Assembly (NCBI GenBank): GCA_902589475.1
Contig: CACITD010000002.1
Location: forward strand, 27,965 to 91,964
Direction: 5' to 3'
From: an uncultured Alphaproteobacteria bacterium
GTDB lineage: Bacteria > Pseudomonadota > Alphaproteobacteria > Thalassobaculales > Thalassobaculaceae
DNA: 64,000 nt
Part shown: piece after piece, positions 53,399 through 61,456 of the stretch
How the letters are laid out: each line of letters opens with the position of its first letter
How positions within the stretch are numbered: position 1 is the first letter of the stretch
The notes under the pieces: model-generated
Told to the model about the DNA's origin: nothing
Databases searched by the model: none
The model's input: only the letters and a program-made list of their open reading frames with translations
Translations under genes and position numbers: made by a program

Positions 53399-53424
53399 TT
53401 CTAAGGTTAGCGGGCATTTTGCCC
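53399..53424 (-). promoter_or_regulatory. Conserved leader element and hairpin of flagellin B mRNA
   Basis: The minus strand carries the 10-base element AACCTTAGAA (53399-53408) that is identical before flagellin C, then, 3 bases farther upstream, a hairpin GGGC-N5-GCCC (53412-53424). The hairpin starts 29 bases from the start codon. Architecture and spacing match flagellin C, suggesting a common RNA regulator such as FlbT (inference). Confidence 0.55.
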
Positions 53425-53458
53425 AAACACGACAGAGGTTTTTACCACTTCGCTCCTT

Positions 53459-53488
53459 AAAATAAGGACGGATTTTTAAAACTGTCAA
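53459..53488 (-). promoter_or_regulatory. Weak sigma-70-like promoter candidate for flagellin B
   Basis: The minus strand has TTGACA (53483-53488), 18 bases, then TATTTT (53459-53464). The -35 is perfect and the -10 matches 4 of 6. It lies between the terminator of flagellin C and the flagellin B leader, the only place an own promoter could be. Confidence 0.35.
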
Positions 53489-53499
53489 CAAAAAAAGTC

Positions 53500-53528
53500 T
53501 AAAAAAGCTATCCTGCAACTTGGCAGGA
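53500..53528 (-). terminator. Terminator downstream of flagellin C
   Basis: Stem TCCTGC/GCAGGA (53511-53516 and 53523-53528) with a 6-base loop, followed on the minus strand by TAGCTTTTTT. The plus strand also has CTTTTT after the stem, so it is bidirectional. It would end the flagellin C transcript before flagellin B. Confidence 0.6.
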
Positions 53529-53653
53529 CTTTTTAAATGCTACTTTTGTTAACGTTTACAGCGGGTTAACTGTATTTAACTTTTTTTGCTTTAGGAGAGA
53601 GGAGGACATATTATCTGCCCTCCACGATCCTAATAATAAGCATTACTTAGATA

Positions 53654-54484
53654 TTAACCGCGGAACAGTGAGAGAATTGTATTAGGTCTCGTGTTCGCAA
53701 TCGATAATGTTTGAACCGATAGCTCCTGTTGGATTTGTTGTGATGTAAGTTTTGCTGACTCTCTGGCCAAATCAGCATCCACTATATTACCAAGCCCGAT
53801 CGTGGTCGTGTCGCGCAGCTCTTCTAAGAAACCTGTTTGAAGGTCAAGCGCACGTACTTCAGCACCAAGGGTACCTAACGCCTGTGCTACGGTTGTTTCT
53901 AAGTTAGTGAATTGTCCAACAATTACACTTTGGGCATTCACCGCCGTAGTGGTAGTCGCAGCGGCCAAGCTATTTATTAATATTTTAACGTTTGTCTGAG
54001 CGGTAAGCGATAATTGATCGCCTCCCAAGTTTGATAGCGTATTTACAGTTTGAGCATTTGACGTCAAAAGCGCAAATCCGTTGTACGTTGCGTTTGAGAC
54101 GAAGTTGGCCGCCTGGGATACTAACTCGGTAAAGTCACGTCGAATAATAGTTCTTTGAGAGGCAGAAATACTGGAGTTTGCCAGCTCTGTAAGTTTTTGC
54201 CTGATATCAATCATCAAATTGGAAACCGCTGTTGCCCCTGCAACCGCCACTTTTCCAACTGCCTTGGAGTTATTAAGCCCCTGGATTACCGAGTCTAGTG
54301 CACGAACTTCGGCCCGGATACCCTGAGCCACGGCAAAAGCTGACGCATCGTCAAGCGAACTTGCCACTTTAAGTCCTGTCGAGACCCTACCCTGCGTAGT
54401 ATCGAGGCGTTGATTGATTTTATTGAGAGAGCGTAGCGCTGTAAACGCCGACGGATTTGTAAACACTGAGTTGTTGAGAGACAT
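53654..54484 (-). CDS. Flagellin C
   Basis: 276-residue flagellin, complete at both ends (NPSAFTALRSLNKINQRLDTTQGRVSTGLKVASSLDDASAFAVAQGIRAEVRAL; ADLARESAKLTSQQIQQELSVQTLSIANTRPNTILSLFRG). It shares the VIQGLNNSKAVGKVAVAGATAVSNLM segment with flagellin A. It has the best sigma-70-type promoter of the three flagellins (54553-54581) and a leader like that of flagellin B, which suggests expression that does not depend on sigma-54. Confidence 0.96.
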   Translation of the reverse strand: MSLNNSVFTNPSAFTALRSLNKINQRLDTTQGRVSTGLKVASSLDDASAFAVAQGIRAEVRALDSVIQGLNNSKAVGKVAVAGATAVSNLMIDIRQKLTELANSSISASQRTIIRRDFTELVSQAANFVSNATYNGFALLTSNAQTVNTLSNLGGDQLSLTAQTNVKILINSLAAATTTTAVNAQSVIVGQFTNLETTVAQALGTLGAEVRALDLQTGFLEELRDTTTIGLGNIVDADLARESAKLTSQQIQQELSVQTLSIANTRPNTILSLFRG

Positions 54485-54500
54485 TTTTCTATGTTCCTTT

Positions 54501-54527
54501 TTCTAAGGTTAAATCGGCTTCTGCCGA
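54501..54527 (-). promoter_or_regulatory. Conserved leader element and hairpin of flagellin C mRNA
   Basis: AACCTTAGAA (54501-54510), identical to the flagellin B leader, followed 3 bases upstream by a hairpin TCGGC-N4-GCCGA (54514-54527). The hairpin starts 30 bases from the start codon. The distance from the element to the ATG is 16 bases here and 15 in flagellin B. Confidence 0.58.
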
Positions 54528-54552
54528 CCGAGATTTTTCTCGATAATGACCA

Positions 54553-54581
54553 GTTATAACAATCTAAAATATATTTGTAAA
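54553..54581 (-). promoter_or_regulatory. Sigma-70-type promoter of flagellin C
   Basis: The minus strand reads TTTACA (54576-54581), a 17-base spacer and TATAAC (54553-54558), each matching 5 of 6 consensus bases. No GG-N10-GC pattern exists on this strand between flagellin C and fliK. Confidence 0.6.
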
Positions 54582-54865
54582 GTATTTTATTTAAATTTTT
54601 TAATTTTTTTCTTTTTAGAATGAACCTTCCATATTATTTGAGTTTATATTCTTAAAAAAAGATGTAATTTCTGCCATTAATATCGGATATTTTTTTAATT
54701 AAAATTTTTTTTATTTTTTAATTAGTTTTATTTAAAACCGATTTTATTGGGAATATTTTGCCGTCTGGGGGTGCATTTTTTTCCCGTCTCAAAAAAAAAT
54801 ATCAACACCAAAATTGGTGAAAAATATAAGTTTCTGAAAATAAACGATTTTTTCCTGTCAGAGGA
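54582..54865. other. AT-rich intergenic region between flagellin C and fliK
   Basis: About 280 bases with long A and T runs and no plausible gene. The one structured element is an inverted repeat CACCAA-AA-TTGGTG (54806-54819), 46 bases upstream of the fliK sigma-54 promoter, where an activator could bind. The AT-rich tracts may bend DNA. Confidence 0.5.
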
Positions 54866-54883
54866 TTGGCACCAGCTTTGCGA
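54866..54883 (+). promoter_or_regulatory. Sigma-54 promoter of fliK-flgD-flgE
   Basis: The sequence TTGGCACCAGCTTTGCGA is nearly a perfect sigma-54 promoter: full TTGGCAC, TTTGC and exact 10-base GG to GC spacing. A TTG at 54866 that could open the fliK frame lies inside this element and is therefore not the translation start. Confidence 0.87.
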
Positions 54884-54916
54884 TGTACACCCCGTAATCA
54901 ACTTCGGGGTTTAACC

Positions 54917-57253
54917 ATGTCAATTATCGATCAGTTGTCGCTAAGCAAATCCGGACCTTCCGCGTTTTCCAAGGTTGCAGTAAATGCAACTAACGACCTT
55001 TTTAGTACACTTCTAGGATCCGAAATCCTGGCAAGCATTAATTCGCGCGATACTCTTGCACATTACCAGACGAAAAGTGGTTGCAGCCAGCCCTATGATA
55101 GGCATCAAACAGGATCCCTCGAGTTTAACGACCGACTAAAAAATGAGATACACAGTGCAAAACAACCTGCCCCGTATGAAGATGATGATTCATATAAGTA
55201 TAACCAAGTCACCGAAAAAGATCACTTCGAGAAAGAACCAACAGTAACGAATGCCACTGAACGAAGCAACAACAATGAACGTAGTACGGAGAATGAACGA
55301 GACATTAAAAAACATGTCACTGGTAACTACGATAAGGATAACCGCTCACAGTCTGCCCAAGGCACAATTGAAGTAGACAAGGGTGTTATTCCAACAGAAA
55401 ATAATGAAGTTGGAAGTATCGAAGCAATAGATAGTCAAAGTATATTAACCGATTCCATTGACTCGATAGTTGTTAGCGCCTCGTCAAATACCAATCAAGA
55501 GACTCTAGATCAAAACCAGCCTTCGTTAATCACCCCGTCTACCCCATTACAAGGGCTTGCAGCGGCTGAAAGCACCAATAAAGCGATTAAGTCGGCCGTC
55601 GATCTTCAAGCCGAGGCGAGCACCCAATCAATAAAAACTCCTCTAGCAGCTGACTTGGCTCCTTCTATCCCTGGCAATTCTTCTGATAAACCTCATTTTA
55701 TTATAGGGGCAGCCAACCAAGCAAACCAGGGCATAAAGAATTCTGTCGAGGCGCAACAACCTCAAGTTGACGGAATATCGTCCTTTTCTAGATTAATGGC
55801 AAATAACACTTCTGATATTGGAAATATTGCAAAAGGGGATGTCGGACAAAGCGACGTTAATTCACCTTCAACCAACTTAGAAGGTACGCAAAATAATTTG
55901 CCTTCATTGAGTATAGACAGTTCAACCTCAATATTATTGAACACATCCAACCCGGAGGTCAGAGCCCAGAAACCCGAAACATTAGCCAACACTAAACTGG
56001 CAGAAATTCCTTTAACGCATCAAACTTTAATATCGCCAATCGCATCCAGTGGAAGCAATTATAATTCCATTTCGACGGTTTCCCAAACACCTACTAACTC
56101 GCTACCTCAGATAGCTGGAGGACCGGAAACTTCAGTTGTTTCTAACACTCCGCTACAAGCGCAAACAACTGCATCTAACATGGTTTCACCTCACGGGTTA
56201 GGGAATAACGTAAATACGGTTTCTTCTAATTCTGCAAACACCAGTGAAGCGAACACTGTAGAACATCAGACTAATTTAATTGCGAGCTTATCCAAGGACA
56301 TCAAAATTAATATTAAGGATGCCCAGACGAGTGGGGTGCGGACCACCAATGCTGTTGGCGCTAACATTTTACAAGCGCATCAGTTTAAAGAAAGTGAGAT
56401 CAATCCGACTTCTCAAACTGTTCCGGTTCAAAGAGCTACATCTGCTCTTACGCCTCCATCTATAGTTCCAATTGAAAATCCAGCACCATTAGATGTAGCG
56501 GCCAACTCCGGGAATAAAACTAACAGCCTAAATGTCCAAGGAAATAATGGGTTATCCACTGGAAACGGAGCAACTAACAACAACCAGTTTTCCGGAGGCA
56601 ATAACTCCTCGCAGCCTAATCTGGAAAACAACCAGACCGGCAATCCGAGAGTGTCGAACGTAAGTGCACCATCTCCTGCAAGCTCCCCTACATTTGGATC
56701 GGAAGGAGCTACTCCGAGCAGATTGGACGGGCCGACAGGGCAGTTTTCTCTCAGCCAAAACGGAAATACGGCAAGTACAAATAGTACCGCTCCAACCGTA
56801 CAAAAACCAATCGTTCAGCCAGCCACAAATCAAGTTTTTGTTCAATTAACAAAAGCAGTACAGAATGGACAGAATAAAATTACCGTCCAGCTTCGTCCAG
56901 AGGAATTGGGCCGTGTGGAAGTGAAGCTGGACATAGGCGGCGATGGACGGGTAAAGGCTATGGTTATGGCAGATAAACCAGAGACACTTGATCTACTTCA
57001 AAAAGATTCTCGAGTGCTGGAACGTGCCCTTCAAGAAGCTGGCTTAAAAACAGATAATAATTCACTTTCCTTCAATCTGCACGGTAAAGAGGGAAATAGC
57101 CATACAAATCTATCGTCAAATGCAGGGGCAAACTCGAATGGCCAAAACCATGCAGAGCAAGGAACTCAAGATGATGGAGCAATAAATGAAGTTGATGTAT
57201 CAGCTACAGCTATTGGGACGACGCCTGAAGGCGCAATAAACGTGCTGGCTTAA
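54917..57253 (+). CDS. fliK: Flagellar hook-length control protein FliK
   Basis: 778 residues. A long Ser/Asn/Thr/Gln-rich, probably disordered ruler region (about 50-630) precedes the C-terminal Flg_hook domain (VQLTKAVQNGQNKITVQLRPEELGRVEVKLDIGGDGRVKAMVMADKPETLDLLQKD), which switches FlhB specificity. It is longer than enterobacterial FliK (405), which predicts a longer hook if the ruler rule holds. ATG 54917 is chosen because the upstream TTG is in the sigma-54 promoter. First gene of fliK-flgD-flgE. Confidence 0.93.
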   Translation: MSIIDQLSLSKSGPSAFSKVAVNATNDLFSTLLGSEILASINSRDTLAHYQTKSGCSQPYDRHQTGSLEFNDRLKNEIHSAKQPAPYEDDDSYKYNQVTEKDHFEKEPTVTNATERSNNNERSTENERDIKKHVTGNYDKDNRSQSAQGTIEVDKGVIPTENNEVGSIEAIDSQSILTDSIDSIVVSASSNTNQETLDQNQPSLITPSTPLQGLAAAESTNKAIKSAVDLQAEASTQSIKTPLAADLAPSIPGNSSDKPHFIIGAANQANQGIKNSVEAQQPQVDGISSFSRLMANNTSDIGNIAKGDVGQSDVNSPSTNLEGTQNNLPSLSIDSSTSILLNTSNPEVRAQKPETLANTKLAEIPLTHQTLISPIASSGSNYNSISTVSQTPTNSLPQIAGGPETSVVSNTPLQAQTTASNMVSPHGLGNNVNTVSSNSANTSEANTVEHQTNLIASLSKDIKINIKDAQTSGVRTTNAVGANILQAHQFKESEINPTSQTVPVQRATSALTPPSIVPIENPAPLDVAANSGNKTNSLNVQGNNGLSTGNGATNNNQFSGGNNSSQPNLENNQTGNPRVSNVSAPSPASSPTFGSEGATPSRLDGPTGQFSLSQNGNTASTNSTAPTVQKPIVQPATNQVFVQLTKAVQNGQNKITVQLRPEELGRVEVKLDIGGDGRVKAMVMADKPETLDLLQKDSRVLERALQEAGLKTDNNSLSFNLHGKEGNSHTNLSSNAGANSNGQNHAEQGTQDDGAINEVDVSATAIGTTPEGAINVLA

Positions 57254-57267
57254 AAAGGAACCAAACA

Positions 57268-57936
57268 ATGCAAATCACTCAAATTACACCAGCAGCCAAC
57301 CAACCGAAGAAAGACGCCAGTACTGCTTTACAGGGGTTGGGTAATGATCTTGATACATTTCTTACTATGCTTACAACACAGCTAAAAAACCAAGACCCTA
57401 CCAACCCGCTGGACACGCATCAAATGACGGCTCAGCTCGTGCAGTTTGCGAGCGTTGAACAACAAATCGCTCAAAATAAAAACTTGGAAGATTTAGTAAA
57501 ACTACAAAACCAAAATTCCGAATACGCAGCAGTCAATTACTTAGGGCATAATGTTCAGGCCGAGATCGACATTGCAGACGTTTCAGAGGATGGGGCCTCA
57601 TGGGGTTATGTGTTAGACACGCCGTCCAATACTGTTGATCTACACGTCGTGAATTCGAACGGCATGAGGGTTTATTCCACAGAAGGTGAAGCTGGAGCTG
57701 GCGTTCGCCACAGCCTCGAATGGGATGCTCTGGATAATAATGGAAATCCCGTGGAGCCTGGTCGTTATAAACTGTTAGTGATCGCCAGGGACGCGCAGGG
57801 AAGTATCATTGACGGAAAACCCACCATAGATAGCCTTGGTATGGTAACCGCCGTAAAATCAAATAAGACAGGTCCGAGCCTAATTGTCGGACAAGATACC
57901 GAAGTTACGTTGTCTCAAATAAAGAAAATACAATAG
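57268..57936 (+). CDS. flgD: Hook cap assembly protein FlgD
   Basis: Scaffold cap for hook polymerisation, 222 residues. The N-terminal segment (LDTFLTMLTTQLKNQDPTNPLDTHQMTAQLVQFASVEQQIAQNKNLEDL) is diagnostic; the FlgD Ig-like and Tudor-like domains follow (VVNSNGMRVYSTEGEAGAGVRHSLEWDALDNNGNPVEPGRYKLLV). It starts 14 bases after fliK. Confidence 0.96.
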   Translation: MQITQITPAANQPKKDASTALQGLGNDLDTFLTMLTTQLKNQDPTNPLDTHQMTAQLVQFASVEQQIAQNKNLEDLVKLQNQNSEYAAVNYLGHNVQAEIDIADVSEDGASWGYVLDTPSNTVDLHVVNSNGMRVYSTEGEAGAGVRHSLEWDALDNNGNPVEPGRYKLLVIARDAQGSIIDGKPTIDSLGMVTAVKSNKTGPSLIVGQDTEVTLSQIKKIQ

Positions 57937-58042
57937 GCAACGTACTTCAAAAAAAGGCAAAACGCCGATGAGTGCTAGAAAGTAAAAAATAACAAAAGAA
58001 AGAACAGGTTAATCTAAACTAACCTAAAGAACGGAGATTAAA

Positions 58043-59404
58043 ATGAGTATTAACTCGGGTTTATTTGCAGGCGTTGCAGCTGTGGCTGCACAATCAACGG
58101 CTTTTGCTGTGATATCGGATAACATAGCCAACGTTAACACCGTCGGTTTCAAGGACTCGACGACGCAGTTTCAAGCATTGGTAACACAGAGCCTTTCGAC
58201 ATCAGCAACAGCAGGTGGTGTTAAAGCAAGAACAGAGACGGACCCAATTAAGCAGGGTCTTTTGGAAGGAACTGCGTCAAATACCGATATTGCTGTTGAC
58301 GGAAACGGTTTTTTTGTAGTTAACGAAAAACCAGTACCCACGCTGCAAGACGAATATTTACTGACACGCGCTGGGAGTTTTATTAAGGATGAAGACGACA
58401 GACTGAAAAACACGGCAGGTTTCTTCCTTCAGGGTTATCGTACAGATGGTACCGGGGCCATATTGAATGAAGCAACACGGGATCTTTTTTCAAGTCTTGA
58501 GACCGTAGACCTCTCTCGTTTTCAAAGAATTGCTAAAAAGACAGAAAACGTAGAATTAAACCTTAACTTGAATTCAGCTATTGCCGACAGTACCGCAGAT
58601 GGTGTCACAAATATAACTGTTTATGACTCCCTTGGTAATGACTATCTACTAGAACTGACCTGGTCGAGAACCGCGGTAGATAACCAATGGTCATGCCTCC
58701 CTAAACTACAAAACACTGACACAGCCGCTGCAGGGGGAACTGTAAACGAACAAAGAGGCGCAACCGCTGCCTTCTTGATCCAGTTCAACACAGATGGCAC
58801 CCCCAACCAGGTTAGTCCCATGGCCGCTAACGTGGGCGCTGCAGCTCTAGCCGCCGCTGGGACAACAGGGGACCAGGTAAGTGTTGCTTTAAATTTCCAA
58901 ACTGCTGACATAGAATCGGCTTATGCTAGAACTGTTGATCCGATTGCGCTTACATTAGATCTTGGAAACTTTGATCTACCAAGTGGTTTGACGCAATATG
59001 ACGCTCCCTACCAAACGTCTCTTTTAAACCAGGATGGTAACGGCCCTACCGATTTGGAACGTGTGTTTTTCAGTGATACTGGTCTTTTAACGGCAGTTTT
59101 CGCTGATGGATCTTCACGTCCAATATACCGGGTGCCTCTTGCTACTGTTCCGGCACCAAACGAACTACAGGGCCTGTCAGGTAATGCGTATGCAATTACA
59201 GCGGATTCTGGGGAAGCAGTCTTAAACTTCGCAACAGAAGGTGGATCTGGTCGAGTTTCAGCCAACGCGCTAGAAAACTCCACTACCGATATCGCCCGGC
59301 AGTTTACCGATCTTATTATTGCACAGCGTGCTTATTCAGCGGCAACAAAGATTATTACGACTGGCGATGAACTACTTGAAGAAATCGCTAGAGTTAAAAG
59401 ATAA
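58043..59404 (+). CDS. flgE: Flagellar hook protein FlgE
   Basis: Hook subunit, 453 residues. The N-terminal axial motif is AGVAAVAAQSTAFAVISDNIANVNTVGFKDSTTQFQALVTQS, then VDGNGFFVV, a large surface domain, and the C-terminal ALENSTTDIARQFTDLIIAQRAYSAATKIITTGDELLEEIARVKR. Strong ribosome binding site ACGGAG before the ATG. It is the last gene of the fliK operon, ended by a strong terminator. Confidence 0.96.
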   Translation: MSINSGLFAGVAAVAAQSTAFAVISDNIANVNTVGFKDSTTQFQALVTQSLSTSATAGGVKARTETDPIKQGLLEGTASNTDIAVDGNGFFVVNEKPVPTLQDEYLLTRAGSFIKDEDDRLKNTAGFFLQGYRTDGTGAILNEATRDLFSSLETVDLSRFQRIAKKTENVELNLNLNSAIADSTADGVTNITVYDSLGNDYLLELTWSRTAVDNQWSCLPKLQNTDTAAAGGTVNEQRGATAAFLIQFNTDGTPNQVSPMAANVGAAALAAAGTTGDQVSVALNFQTADIESAYARTVDPIALTLDLGNFDLPSGLTQYDAPYQTSLLNQDGNGPTDLERVFFSDTGLLTAVFADGSSRPIYRVPLATVPAPNELQGLSGNAYAITADSGEAVLNFATEGGSGRVSANALENSTTDIARQFTDLIIAQRAYSAATKIITTGDELLEEIARVKR

Positions 59405-59430
59405 TCTTTAAGGTTCTTTATTCTTTCTTT

Positions 59431-59466
59431 ATGGCCTTGGGAAACTATTCCCAAGGCCATTTTTTT
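59431..59466 (+). terminator. Intrinsic terminator after flgE
   Basis: A perfect 13-base stem (59431-59443 and 59448-59460) with a 4-base loop, followed by TTTTTT. It is the clearest intrinsic terminator in the window and closes both the fliK operon and the flagellar region. Confidence 0.93.
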
Positions 59467-59495
59467 AACTTGCACCTAACCACGTGAATATATAC

Positions 59496-60362
59496 CTAGT
59501 TTTTACTTTCCTCATCTAATTGCTCTGTTTCTCTTAACCAATTCTTTATAAACTGGGCCTGATGATTAGTCATTAAAGATGGTGCATGACCGCAATTTTC
59601 AACGTTAATCAGAGTTGCCATGGGGCCACGTTCGGTCATACGTTTCGCCGTTTCATAATCAAGAACAGTCGAGTTCTCTCCCCGAATGACCAAAACGGGG
59701 CATTCAATCCGATCATATTTATCCCAAAGGTTCTCTGGCTTAAAAGCGCCCAATACTTCAGGGTCATAATTCAGAGTATAGGAAGGACCTGGTTCCCTAT
59801 TAATACTGTGAATAACATAATCAGACCATTGCACATCTTCTATAAGCCCAATTTCTGCATAGGCAACCCGAACATATTCTTCTATCTCGGTGAGCTTATT
59901 GAAAGTTGGAGGGTTGGAGAATTTGTCTTGAAATCGTTGAACCGTATTTATTGTCAAGGAAGGACCGATATCATTAAGTATCAATCTACGAATTAGTGTA
60001 TCCGTTCGAGAAGCAAGGTGTATTCCTATTAATCCACCCACACCAGTACCAAGCCAATCCATTTTGCTGATGCCGCGATAATCCAGTAATCCATCAATAT
60101 GACGAAGAAAATTTTCTACATTATAGCTTGATTTATTGGCTAGCCAGCCACTTCTACCGTGACCCGCTAGGTCTACTTCAATTACTCTTAATTGATCCTT
60201 TAACTCATTCGATAAAAAATCAAAATCTCGTGACTGCCTGGTTAAACCGTGCACGCACATCAATATTCTATCTCGATGACCCTCTCCCCAATCTGAAAAA
60301 GCTAACCAAACAGTGCCGTCCTCGTCCGTGTAAGGAAAGGTACCGGCATTACTTGTTGTCAT
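59496..60362 (-). CDS. Alpha/beta hydrolase fold protein, nucleophile Ser replaced by Gly
   Basis: 288-residue alpha/beta hydrolase. The oxyanion-hole loop VHGLTRQSRDFD, the nucleophile-elbow region and the acid and His regions (NSTVLDYETA, NCGHAPSLM) are all recognisable. The elbow reads GTGVGG at about residues 105-110 instead of GTSxGG: residue 107 is Gly (GGT), so the catalytic Ser is missing while Asp and His remain. The rest is intact with no frameshift, so it is either a non-hydrolytic relative or an enzyme with altered chemistry. It converges towards flgE. Confidence 0.85.
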   Translation of the reverse strand: MTTSNAGTFPYTDEDGTVWLAFSDWGEGHRDRILMCVHGLTRQSRDFDFLSNELKDQLRVIEVDLAGHGRSGWLANKSSYNVENFLRHIDGLLDYRGISKMDWLGTGVGGLIGIHLASRTDTLIRRLILNDIGPSLTINTVQRFQDKFSNPPTFNKLTEIEEYVRVAYAEIGLIEDVQWSDYVIHSINREPGPSYTLNYDPEVLGAFKPENLWDKYDRIECPVLVIRGENSTVLDYETAKRMTERGPMATLINVENCGHAPSLMTNHQAQFIKNWLRETEQLDEESKN

Positions 60363-60670
60363 TTTTTAAATCCAAAAGCAGTACCATTTTGCAACTAAAA
60401 TTATGTGTATCTTGGTTAATACAAAATTAATTCGATTGAGAATATTTCCTTCAATTAATTTTTTCAACCAACTACGTACATGAAATTTCTATCTCGAATT
60501 CTTGTTTTGAAGACTACAGCTTCTCGCTATCAATTAGTGCAATACCCTTATAGGATCTTTTATTTTAGTGTTATTTTAAGCAGGTGGATTTAGTATAAGA
60601 ACTCCGTTTTACTTTGATTTAATTAGACACTACTTCTAAGGGGCACTAGCAAATAGGAACAAATTAAATA
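60363..60670. other. Intergenic region upstream of the divergent hydrolase and IclR genes
   Basis: 308 bases holding the promoters of two divergent genes. It is AT-rich and I see no clear -35/-10 pair, inverted repeat or small gene. IclR-type regulators often bind their own upstream region, so operators are expected here but not identified. Confidence 0.5.
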
Positions 60671-61456
60671 ATGAGCGTTAAATTAAACGTTGCGTCAGAT
60701 GTTACATCCCTTGCAAGAGGCCTTGCTGTGATAAGAGCATTTGATAACTTTTATAAACCACTTAGCCTAGTCGAAATTTCGAATAATATTTCAGTTAGTT
60801 TTTCCAATACCCAAAGTATTTGCGAAAATTTAGTCGAGTTAGGCTACCTTTCAAAAAATATTTCAAACAACTGTTATTATCCTACCTCGCTCTGCCTTAA
60901 ATTGGCGTCAGGTTTCTTTAACTTGTCTCCATTACTTCAGGCAGCTTTACCCGAACTAAATGGTATTTGTGACTCCATGGAAGGAAACGTTAACTTAATA
61001 GGTTATGATCAACATGAGCTAACCCTCTTGTTCTGCACTAACTCCTACCAATTAGGAGAATTTGAGGTTCCTGGCAAATCACAAAATCTCCTCTATACAG
61101 CCGCCGGAAGAGCAATCCTATCACATCTGCCTGCCATGGATGTTGTGAGCTTGATTTTCTCGGCAGAACGCATTCCGTTTACAACGAAAACAATTATGGA
61201 ACCTAAAACATTGATGGGTGAAATAGAGCAAGCCTTTAAAAATGGGTTTGCCGTTGTAAGTCGGGAACAAAATAGTGATACGGTTTCAATTGCATCCGGT
61301 ATTCTTAATGATCGAAACGAGCCCATAGGCGCTGTCGAGTTAACCGGAGCATGGGAAAAATTGAGGTGGGCCAAAAAAAGGAAGAGGTTAGGGAACGCAG
61401 TTCAAACCCTATCAAAGTCCATATCTACGAACTTAAAAAACCACTCACTACCTTAG
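60671..61456 (+). CDS. IclR family transcriptional regulator
   Basis: 261 residues. The N-terminal winged helix-turn-helix (TSLARGLAVIRAFDNFYKPLSLVEISNNISVS through LVELGYL) is followed by the IclR effector-binding domain (LYTAAGRAILSHLP, GFAVVSREQNSDTVSIASGILN, PIGAVELTGAW). It should bind a small carboxylate or aromatic effector. It overlaps the 3' end of the convergent 2-oxoacid oxidoreductase beta gene by nine bases and is divergent from the hydrolase homologue; the regulated genes are unknown. Confidence 0.9.
   Translation: MSVKLNVASDVTSLARGLAVIRAFDNFYKPLSLVEISNNISVSFSNTQSICENLVELGYLSKNISNNCYYPTSLCLKLASGFFNLSPLLQAALPELNGICDSMEGNVNLIGYDQHELTLLFCTNSYQLGEFEVPGKSQNLLYTAAGRAILSHLPAMDVVSLIFSAERIPFTTKTIMEPKTLMGEIEQAFKNGFAVVSREQNSDTVSIASGILNDRNEPIGAVELTGAWEKLRWAKKRKRLGNAVQTLSKSISTNLKNHSLP

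Noticed and set aside
53407..53424. GG-N10-GC pattern upstream of flagellin B on the minus strand
   Set aside because: Spacing fits, but the -12 side is CCGC instead of TTGC and the start would be too near the ATG; the bases form the leader hairpin instead.
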